NCBI GenBank assembly: GCA_907165275.2
Contig: OU015665.1
Span: 558,001-622,000 of the forward strand
Direction: 5' to 3'
From: Zygaena filipendulae
Lineage: Eukaryota; Arthropoda; Insecta; Lepidoptera; Zygaenidae
Length of the DNA: 64,000 nt
Of this stretch, positions 10,052 through 19,000 are shown piece by piece. A program made the translations under genes and the position numbers. Each line of letters begins with the position of its first letter. Position 1 is the stretch's first letter. Below the pieces are notes generated by a model. The model did no database searches. It saw nothing but the letters and a program-made list of their open reading frames with translations, and was not told where the DNA came from.

Positions 10052-10318
10052 CTTCATACGGTTATTAAACTTGTGGCGTAGAATTAGTTCGTAATTTATA
10101 CAAAAATATATTAGTTTAGGGAATATGTACATAAATTTACTATTGTAACTGATTATCTAAGCAATTTAATAAAGTATTTACAATAAAAGATAAATAATTA
10201 ATTTTTATGTTCAAAAAATCCCTCCAATTCGTTTGAGCGTTCCCGCGCTTTTTCTCAAAATCAACAATAGGTACCTTGTTTTTCTATTCTTCGCTTCACT
10301 CCACAAACTACAGCGTCA

Positions 10319-10660
10319 TTTACACTCGCGTACGAGCAACGAGGCGAACCACGCGGCGAGCCCCGAGCGACTGTTTACATTCGCGCTTCGTCGCTCGCCG
10401 CGTGGTTCGCCTCGTCGCTCGTGCCGCTCGCGTCCCCCGGAGCGGCTTTTTTGTCACGAGTCAAAGTGACGAAAAAGGAGCAAGGGGCGCGGGGCGAGGG
10501 ACGAGGCGCGAGTGTGAACAGGCGCTAGGGGCTCGCCGCGTGGTTCGCCTCGTCACTCGCACCGCTCGCTTCCGGAGCGGTTTTTTGGTCACGAGTCAAA
10601 GGACCTCGCGTCAAAGCGAGCGTGGTGTTTACACTCGCGTTCTCGCTTCAGTCGGGTTTC
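10319..10660. repeat. GC-rich inverted-repeat cluster (hairpin array)
   Basis: A GC-rich island in AT-rich DNA with nested inverted repeats. A perfect 20-bp arm pair sits at 10341-10360 and 10394-10413 (GAGGCGAACCACGCGGCGAG and its complement), and the second arm is repeated at 10532-10551. The modules TTTACACTCGCG (10319 and 10631 forward, CGCGAGTGTGAA at 10507) and GGAGCGGYTTTTTTGTCACG occur more than once. The two open frames across it (10233-10692) are not taken as genes, because their content is low-complexity Arg/Ala/Ser. Confidence 0.65.
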
Positions 10661-10849
10661 AACTTTGGGCCGCGATGGTTGTGTGCTTTTAAACTGAATA
10701 ATTGGATTGGTTGTAACTTGCAACAAGAAACGTTTTGGTTTCTAGAATTATTTTAAAAGAAACCGATAATTTGGGATCCCAAACATAGATTCCACAAAAA
10801 TAACCAAAAAGTAAACGTTATATGGACTAGATTTTATTAAGAAACTAGC

Positions 10850-11147
10850 TGTGCCCCGCGGTTTCACCCGCGTGAAAAGTTTTTATGTAACAACTTTTTT
10901 TTCTTGACATCCGATTTGAATGAAACATAGCCTATATGTAGATCCAGGCTAAGCTTAATCTACCTGTGAAAACCGCATGACAATCCGTTCAGTAGATTCA
11001 GAGATTATCGCGAACTGAGAGACAGACAGACAGAAAAGATTTTTTAAAACCCCTTTTTTTATAATCTGTTACTCTTCGTTTATCAATTTTTGTTAAAAAT
11101 ATTCAATGTACAGAATCGCGGATTCTACTCTTTTATTATATTAGTAC
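10850..11147. repeat. Helitron-like interspersed repeat copy
   Basis: Starts ACTAGCTGTGCCCCGCGGTT and ends TTTTATTATATTAGTA. It is the same family as 38-349 and directly abuts the next copy, giving a head-to-tail pair. Confidence 0.6.
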
Positions 11148-11490
11148 TAGCTGTGCCCCGCGGTTTCACCCGCGCGAAAAGTTTCTATACAACAACTTCT
11201 TTTTATACAACAACTTCTTTTCCCGACATCCGATTTCAATGAAACAAAGCCTATGTAACTCCAGGTTAAGCTTAATCCTAAACCGCATGACAATCCGTTC
11301 AGTAGATTCGGAGATTATCGTGAACAGACAGAAAGACAGAAAAGATTTTTAAAAACCCTTTTTTTGTGCTTGGTTACTCTTCCCCCCCCCCCCCGTCCGT
11401 CCGCTCCGTTCCGTCCCCTGTCAGTTTTTGTTAAAAATATTCAATGTACAGAATCGCGGATTGTTTCTATCTTTTATAGATAGATAGATA
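11148..11490. repeat. Helitron-like interspersed repeat copy with poly(C) tract
   Basis: Second tandem copy (CTAGCTGTGCCCCGCGGTTT) with an internal local duplication of CAACAACTTCTTTT. It also holds a run of C at about 11382-11394 and a (TAGA)n stretch at its end. 11500-11660 beyond it is A/T-rich with nothing recognisable. Confidence 0.55.
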
Positions 11491-11661
11491 GATATGTAAA
11501 CCTCCAACCGCACTAAACAATAAACCTTTCGACAGCATCTCCTGCGCAAAAAACAGTCGATGACACCCGGCGCAGAAGAAGATGATATTGACAATTTTAT
11601 TTATTTTATTTTTTTAAATTATTTATTTAAAGTTTAATTATTTATTTAATTTATTTATTTT

Positions 11662-12207
11662 ACTAGCTATTATATTCTAGCGTGTCCCCGCGGTGTCATC
11701 CGCGTTAATTTCAAAGATCCTGCGGGAATTCCGGGATAAAAAGTACCCTATCTGTTATTCTGAATTACTTCTACTTGAAGCAAGATCAAAATATTAGCCT
11801 ATACATGCATTTAATTTTCGACGTTTACAAAATAATGGTTAACGACATCTCTTGATTATTTCAGGAATAAATGAAATTTTAACCGTCGAGAACCTGTATC
11901 ACGCACATACAGGCACAGGACAGTTCAAATTTCAAAAAACTTTTGTTAGCAATACATAGATGGCGCAATATTAATACAATAATTATTAGCCAAGCTTGGT
12001 AAAAAATCCTATAGAGCAGATAGCAGACAGTAGATATATAATATGATAATAGGAATCTATAGCTATTATTATTATTTTTTGATATTTTTATAGCTGTTTT
12101 ATTGTAAAGTTTCAAATATTGTAAAGTTGAAATCCATTCAGTAGTTTTTGCGTGAAAACGTAACAAACATCCATACAATCCATACAAACTTTATAATATA
12201 AAGATTT
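11662..12207. repeat. Helitron-like interspersed repeat copy, diverged
   Basis: Has GTCCCCGCGGTGTCATCCGC, TGCGGGAATTCCGGGATAAA and, near the end, ACGTAACAAACATCC. Order and motifs match the family; the middle is divergent. The open frame 11879-12187 on the minus strand lies inside it and is not a gene. Confidence 0.5.
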
Positions 12208-12431
12208 TTAGAATAATAAGTTAGGATTTCATTTATTAAAATTAATCGAGTAGTAGTAAAAGCTCAGTAAGCAAAGTCGTCTTGTTGCCGCTAACACTTC
12301 GACATCCTCCCTTGTTGCTAGCTCAAAGACAACTGAACTGAACGCACGTCGCACTGCAGGCCGCAGCTCTTTTGTCTCTTTTCCATCGATCGTGCGGTCG
12401 CGGTCGCACGCACGAGCGACGGGACGAGGCA

Positions 12432-12505
12432 GCGTTTACACTCGCACCTCGTACCCCACCACGAAACGAAGCACAAGACGAGGAACGAGGTGCGAGTGTA
12501 AACGC
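12432..12505. repeat. Perfect 21-bp inverted repeat (hairpin 1)
   Basis: Arms 12432-12452 and 12485-12505 are exact reverse complements (GCGTTTACACTCGCACCTCG plus one base) around a 32-bp spacer. It shares its TTTACACTCGC end with the 10319-10660 cluster. Confidence 0.85.
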
Positions 12506-12515
12506 CGATAAAACA

Positions 12516-12586
12516 GCGTTTACACTCGCGCCTCGTACCTGGCCACAAGACGAACCACGAGGCGAGGAACGAGGCGCGAGTGTAAA
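12516..12586. repeat. Inverted repeat (hairpin 2), tandem to hairpin 1
   Basis: Arms 12519-12536 and 12569-12586 are exact complements (TTTACACTCGCGCCTCGT) around 32 bp. Same unit as hairpin 1, 10 bp downstream of it. Confidence 0.85.
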
Positions 12587-12720
12587 TCCCGTATTAGAGA
12601 CAGCTTAGAGATACTACCGTATCACTCTGACTCCATTATCCCACAAATTAACTAGAAATGCCTTATCCCATTGAAGGTAACATAGATAATACAAATACGG
12701 GAAAGTAAGTAACAAAGATC

Positions 12721-12812
12721 TTTTTTTTTTTTTTTTTTTTCGTTTATTTATCCTATATAGGAAAGGCTAAGAGTACAGGGCCCATACTGCCAATTCTGAT
12801 GAAAAAGAATAT
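12721..12812 (-). mobile_element. Severely 5'-truncated LINE copy (3' tail only)
   Basis: A poly(T) run followed by CGTTTATTTATCCTATATAG and CCCATACTGCCAATTCTGAT, identical to the 3' end of the LINE at 3770. It is flanked by 11-bp duplications TAACAAAGATC at 12710-12720 and 12813-12823. Confidence 0.85.
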
Positions 12813-12823
12813 TAACAAAGATC

Positions 12824-13217
12824 ATTTATTCACTAGTCACTACCAGGTGCGTTCTGAAACCACATACATGGATGTCGTAATTTTTTTTTTCTTTTCTTTT
12901 TGGACTCAACACTGAGGTAGAGGTTACAAAAACAAAAATAAATTGATATATTTTTTTGTGGCTACTTACCTATAGAGATACTTTTTGTGTTTTTTAAGAT
13001 CTTAAAAAATAAGGGTATTTTTCATATCATATATGGACACCATTGTTTCGTCTCGAGCACGATTTGGCCATCCTTCTTTTAATTGCAGATAAGAAACCGT
13101 ATAGCCGCTGTTTATTTGCTCGCAGCCCTGAGTCGCAGTGCAAATTGCAAAAAAAAAAAATTCAAATTTCAAAATGTTCAATTTCGTTTTTTTTACTCAA
13201 TTTTTTGTTTAGGTATC
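12824..13217. other. Intergenic, nothing recognised
   Basis: A/T-rich with homopolymer T and A runs; no open frame of note, no repeat pair found. Confidence 0.4.
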
Positions 13218-13226
13218 TCTAAGTAG

Positions 13227-14336
13227 GAGTCCCTGTATTGTACAGCACCGGAAAAGGCGACACCGGAATGCACGACACGAGATTGTACGACACCGGAATG
13301 TACAGCACCGGAATTGGCGACACCGGATTTCATGGCCTAGCCGACTTCGTGCTCCGTTTAGTAGTATTCACTACAATGCAGGTAGTAGGTAGTTACTGTC
13401 TCAAAATCTGATGGAAATTCAAATAACAAGTCCAAGTGTAATATTTAGTAACGTAATTATTATTTTTCACTTTAATGAATTGTCGCAACTTGTTATATTC
13501 TTTTTTTTTGCATAATATATCGAAACTTCGTGGTCACACCTAAGAATTAATCGAATAAATGTCACCATATTTTGTCTTTAGCGCATCGCCGGCCGCTACT
13601 GCGGCACGCTCGCTACGCTCGCTCGGCTCGCGAGACCTGGTCATCAGTAAGAACCTAACCTAATAAAGAATGTCAGGTATACTACTTTGAAATCTGTTCA
13701 TGATGTGGCCTTGATAGTAATGTTCTCATTACTTTTTACTTATTTCAATAAACAGCTTATAGTGACATCATCGCCACACTAGTACCTACTATAGGATAGG
13801 TGTAGGAAAGGTGACGTAAATCAGGCGAAGCTAACCGCTCGCCAGTCGCTTCCCGTTCGCCAGTTAATACAGTTTTGGTTCCTTTCTTTTCGTAACTTTT
13901 ATAATCTGTACAATCTGTATAGGCCACATAGCTCGTGGAAATAATAATTATAAGGTGTAAACTAAGGGACCAGATTTAGTGTATTGTACTCTAAGTCTAT
14001 ACAGTAAAATATATAGAGGGTCCGTTGTTTGATTATCCTGCCTATAGACTGTAACATAATAACGTAATGGGCATAAACACTAACATGAAACCTAATAATC
14101 ATCACCAAAAAATCTAACATAAAATATATGTGCCGTATTTGACAATAACTTGACCCAGTATTTAGGTAAGTAACGTAAACGAGCACAAAGAAAGGAGGCG
14201 TGATTTCATCGACCAATAGGAGCGGTGTCACCAATTCCGGTGCTGTACATTCCGGTGTCGTACAATCCAGTGTCGCGCATTCCAGTGCTGTACATTCCAG
14301 TGTCGTACATTATCGTGTTGTGAATTCCTGGTTCCC
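13227..14336. mobile_element. Foldback-like non-autonomous DNA transposon, copy 2
   Basis: 1110 bp, near-identical to 4098-5213 but inverted relative to it. Ends are GAGTCCCTGT and TCCTGGTTCCC, with 9-bp duplications TCTAAGTAG at 13218-13226 and 14337-14345. It has the same six-unit 15-bp arrays at both ends and the same CpG-rich core. The open frame 13962-14234 is not convincing as a gene. Confidence 0.85.
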
Positions 14337-14489
14337 TCTAAGTAGTTTGTGGGTTAGTTGAAAAATCGTGCATTGATTTTGTGAGATCAAGTAAAATTGG
14401 AATCTACCGACTGTAGATCGCAATAGGTATATTATCATAATATATTTAAAATATTTTATTATATCGTGTTTTAATCTAAGTTTATACTA

Positions 14490-14575
14490 ACTGTAATTGT
14501 TTTGTGTCTGTACTCTCTATTTCCAAATAAATGCCTTTTCTTTCTTTCTTCTTTCTTCTAGTTTATTGATTTTTG
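14490..14575 (+). repeat. Retroposon 3' tail with CTTT microsatellite
   Basis: CCAAATAAATGCCTTTTCTTTCTTTC tail (quoted in part: AAATAAATGCCTTTTC); the same tail occurs at 47190-47256. Probably the 3' end of a truncated LINE. Confidence 0.5.
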
Positions 14576-14653
14576 AATAAAAAATGCCCATTGTTGTTAA
14601 TTTTTTGTGCAAACTACTTAATTTGTCAATTTGTGTGTGTACCTACCTAAAGA

Positions 14654-14684
14654 CTCAGACGAAAGAGTTGTTATTTCGTCTGAG
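14654..14684. repeat. Short hairpin related to the 68-bp MITE
   Basis: CTCAGACGAAA and TTTCGTCTGAG flank a 9-bp loop. They are the same termini as the element at 16471-16538. Confidence 0.6.
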
Positions 14685-14979
14685 CCTAAAGATCGACGGT
14701 TCTTTGGGTCTGGTGAAGAAAAGGAAGACCAGCTGATGCCTCGTCGCTGTGTACTGCTAAAAACATAAATATAAGTTACTCTATGACATAGACTATCTAG
14801 TACTCAAATTCCAATTTTCATTAAAATCAAATTTCGTTTTCTTTCAGATTTTTCTTCATGTACCTACGTTTAAACGTATTATCCAATATTGAAAGACAAA
14901 CCGACAAAAGTTAGTTTCAAAAATTACCATAATTCCCCCAGTAATAATTATTTTGCTACACCATTGCATCTGTACCAAT

Positions 14980-15140
14980 ACTATAAAGATTTGTATTTCT
15001 GTTTGTTTGTTACAATTTAACTCAAAAACTACTGGACCGATTTCAAAAATTCTTTCACCATTAGAATGCTACACTATCCCTGAGTAACATAGGCTATATT
15101 GTAACCAATAATTCCCACGGGGACTGGAGAAACTGCAGTG
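14980..15140 (-). repeat. Helitron-like repeat copy, reverse
   Basis: Reads ACTATAAAGATTTGTATTTC, then AAAAACTACTGGACCGATTT, then a degraded TTCCCACGGGGACTGGAG. The flanking intergenic DNA (14700-14975 and 15145-15783) shows nothing gene-like. Confidence 0.5.
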
Positions 15141-15783
15141 AACAGAGAGTCATTAATTTAATTATCCAAGTATTCATAAATGTTCACTTACCCTAATACC
15201 ATACCACATGATTACTTACAGTATTGTACCTATAGGTAACTATATAAAACTCTGTATAATGACTGCGGTTTTATCCCTGTGAAATTCTGAATTCTTTGGT
15301 GTACCAAGATAAAAAATATATCATTAATATTAACCTAGCACAATAGCTACAGCTACCTGGTACATTCCAAGTTTCATTCAAATCCACTCTGTACCTTTTG
15401 CATAATAAATTTAAATATAAGAACAAATCAAAAACCAACCTTAACACTTTTAGTCACCGTCATTACGGCTACCCTAAGGTAAAACAAAGTAAAAACCGAA
15501 AATTGCTTTATTTAAAACAAATCTTCCATAGTTTAACAATTTCTTTAAGACAATCCTTTTTTATGGTTGTACGTAGCAAGAACAATGTCTGTTAGGATGT
15601 GTGAAAAGTGGCAAAAAAAAAAAAAAAAACTCATTTCAAAAAAAGTTACAGTTGCTTTGTTTTTCCATAGAGCAGCTGATTAGCAAATGTCCATTTATAA
15701 TTATAGATTCCCTTTAGTTAGATGTTTTATGATTGTTGTTTATGACCTGTATACTGTGATTGGATGAAAGATGTGGTGTGTAG

Positions 15784-15995
15784 TCCTACTAATATTATAA
15801 ACGCGAAAGTTTGTAAGTATGTATGGATGGATGGATGGATGTGTGTTACCTACTCTTTCGTGCAAAAACTACTGGATGGATTTAAATGATTTAAATATAT
15901 AGCTTATGCATCAGATTAACACATAGGGTACTTTTTATCCCCGAATTCCCGCGGGAACTGAAATTAATGCGGGTGAAACCGTGGGGCACAACTAG
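15784..15995 (-). mobile_element. Lep1-like non-autonomous Helitron, well-preserved copy
   Basis: Begins TCCTACTAATATTATAAACG and ends GGGCACAACTAG followed by T, the TC...CTAG terminal pattern of Helitrons. It contains (GGAT)n at about 15825 and GAATTCCCGCGGGAACTG. It is the best model for the many degraded copies in the window. Confidence 0.65.
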
Positions 15996-16023
15996 TTCTT
16001 AATATTTTTTTATATATTTCAGG

Positions 16024-19000
16024 ATGGATATCAATAAAAGTTTTGAAAGCTTACTCATTTCTTCATTGCAGTGTCTAATACTGATTGTTATTTATGGAGT
16101 TTTTTCAGGTGAGTGTCAAGTATGTAATTATCATTATTAAAACTAGCTGATACCCTAATACCCAATAAGTAATTAAGTTCAGACATGTACCTACCTATCC
16201 AAAATTATGTATGCCTAGTCAGTAGATGAACATGACAGAGGGACTCACTCTTTCTTATAATTTATAACTATGTTAGATAGCTAAACAATTTTTTCCATTG
16301 GAGGATAAGTGCTTTGTCCACATTATACATGAAGGAATATAATTTGGTGCCAAAAACATCAATGCTGGCAGCTTTGAACCCAACGAGTTCATTGTATTGG
16401 CGACACATGCGTACAATAGGGTTGTAGAATGAAGTATTGTTGCGGTAAACTTGTAGGGAGAAAGTTCTGGCCTCAGACGAAATAAAAAGTCAAGACAGAG
16501 CGCTGTTAACAAACAATTGACAATTATTTCGTCTGAGGTTCTGGCATTACGGAACCTGAGGTTAGTGTTAAAGTTAACAAGAGAGATGAGATTAGGTGAA
16601 TCAATAGTAGAATTAATTATTTTATGCAGTAAGGAGAAGTCATTAAGTTTGCGACGATGCTCAAGAGTGTTAATATGAATGTGGTGTGGTGTGACAGGCT
16701 TTATAAAGAATCTTTGTGAGCGCTTGTGGTCACGTAGCCCGTAGGAACCTATTTATGTGGTGCGTGCCTGCTGCCGCCCTGTAGGTAAATATTATGTACT
16801 ACACAACAATGAGTCGTTATTGTGTTAAACGAGAACTCTGATATGGAAGCAAAATAAATGAGCGTTTTGAACTCACGGATATTTATTTTAACCAAAGAGA
16901 GAAGACATTGAGCGACGCGATCCCTCTCAGCTGAAAGTACGAGAGCACAGCTCATACTCGGTGTACCTTGTGCAAACATCGAAGAGAATATAATCACTGA
17001 TAGCCATTGATAATGGGGATGTGGACTACTTTTGAAAATCAAAATTATAATTAGTCCGTCAGTTATAGATAAAATAAAAAAACAATAGACATGTATTTTT
17101 TGCTTTTTTAAATAAATTAAAATATACAGAGATAAAGCGCATTAAAGTTTAGGGTGAGGGGGTCGTGACGTCACTAACCGCTAAAACCGCCATACAAACT
17201 GTCAGAATAGTGACGTCATGCGAAATTTCAACTCAATATAGCCGTTATTTTTTGATTACGTAAAAAAAGAAAAAATACGCTTCCAATATTTTTTAATAAT
17301 CTACAAGACGGACTAAAAAATAAAAAATTAGTCCACATGCCCATTGATATCACTATTCTGCTCTCTGTCCCTATGTTTGCTTAGATCTTTAAAACTACGC
17401 AACGGATTTTCATGCGGTTTTCACCAATAGATAGAGTGATTCATGATTCAGGTTTATAATATTCCCTAAAATAGCTGTGCCCCCTGCGGTTTCCACTTTC
17501 CAACCGCATGAGTTTCGGTATTCCCGCAGAAACTCTTTGTCCTTTTGGATAAAAAATATGCTATACTTTCAGAAATACTGCAGCTTTTTTAACAGTGAAA
17601 GAATTTTTAAAATTTGTGCCTAAAGAGGTTACACCCCTACATCCAAACTTACAAACTTTACCTCTTATTACTATTAGTTTAGTATTTAGTTTAGATTGGC
17701 TTCTAATTGTAACAAAAATCTTTATCGACTTTTGTATGTACGAGTATGTTATCCAATGATATTATGAGATTGTGTTATCACTAACTTCATCCAGTTTTGG
17801 CGTCCCGACTCCCGATTCATTCCACGTATTTCGCTATAACGTAGTTAGCAAGAACTCGACAAGTACCTACTTATAAAGTACATATAGGTACAGTCAACGT
17901 CATATAAACTTAAGCTGAGCTTCTGAAAAATATTGTGGAATTAACTAATATAATATTATGCTTGCTTAAACACTGTAACAGGAAATTAAAGTTGTTTAAA
18001 GTTGGTTGCTTTGTACAGTCACCATCAAAAATATACATATTATATCCAAACACTTTTGTCAGTTGTTGAATTTTTTTACAATAGTATTAAATAAGTATCT
18101 GTGACGTATTGTGTATTTAGAATGACAAAGATAACGTTAGGTTGCAGTGTTGCACCTTTAACTAATTTTACTATAATATTATAAAGAGGTAAAGTTTGTG
18201 AGGTTGTAGGGGTAAACTCTGAATCTGCTGAACCAATTTTTTAAAATTCTTTCACCATTAGAATGCTATATATCTCTGAGTGACATAGGCTATACCCGTG
18301 GGCTATACTATATTGTAACCTGGAATTCCCGCGGCAACTCTGAAACTACCGCAGGTGAAACCGCGGTGAACTGCTAGTTAAATATTAGGTATTAGTATTT
18401 AGTACATGTAAAACACCTTGTTAAGTTTTTGTAACAAAACGTGCCGTATTAGATATTGGTAGTTAAAATAATATTGGCCTGTTTATTTCGCTCCCTGCAG
18501 TACCCACTCATAACACCTATTGGAGTGTAAGGATATCTCTGTTTGAAACTTAAATAAACAAACCATAACTCCCTAGTAACTACACGAAACAAATTAAGCT
18601 TAAGCAGTTAAGGCGAGGCATACCTGCAGCTTAAATTTTGAAATAAGTATACAGCGAAAAAGTAAAGGTTTTCGGCAAAATAAAACAATAATTTTCACTG
18701 AAAAACCTTCTCGTCAATAAAAATCGCAATAAGTTCGTATAGTTATTTGAATAAATTTTTGCAGTTTTGAATCTATAAAGTCTATAATACAATGTTAGTG
18801 AATTTTTCAAAATATCTAAGTCTTAACGATCGCAATAAATTGCTGTGTAGATAGGTATTTCTGATCGGTTTTGACTGTACAAGTAATGCATAAAGAAAAA
18901 GCAAAGCTACAAGATATTGTGTTCCAATTTAGTTTTTCTTTAAACTCAAAAAATAAATATTAAATAACATACCTACCAACATACATACCTACGCGTATTT

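Larger units (their letters stand above)
3770..10253 (-). mobile_element. Full-length RNase H-type LINE with poly(A) tail and 13-bp target duplication
   Basis: Minus-strand non-LTR retrotransposon: ORF1 at 10051-9176, ORF2 at 8909-5214, an A/T-rich 3' UTR, and a poly(A) tail seen as a T run from 3770. It is flanked by identical CTCAAAATCAACA copies (3757-3769 and 10254-10266), so both ends are fixed. Without the nested DNA element at 4098-5213 it is about 5.4 kb. The 3' terminal 60 bp recur as a truncated copy at 12721-12812. Zinc knuckles in ORF1 and EN, RT and RNase H domains in ORF2 place it near the I superclade; the clade is inferred. Confidence 0.9.

Noticed and set aside
10233..10692. 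Open frames of 78 and 138 codons across the GC-rich island
   Set aside because: Composition is Arg/Ala/Ser low-complexity caused by the inverted repeats; no domain, no splice context and several overlapping frames are open.
12318..12608. Open frames on both strands over the tandem hairpins
   Set aside because: They follow the inverted-repeat sequence and mirror each other; no family resemblance.
13227..14336. 5'-truncated LINE copy as the explanation for this segment
   Set aside because: The matching segment at 4098-5213 has its own target duplication within LINE ORF2 and both segments have inverted termini, which a truncated LINE would not show.
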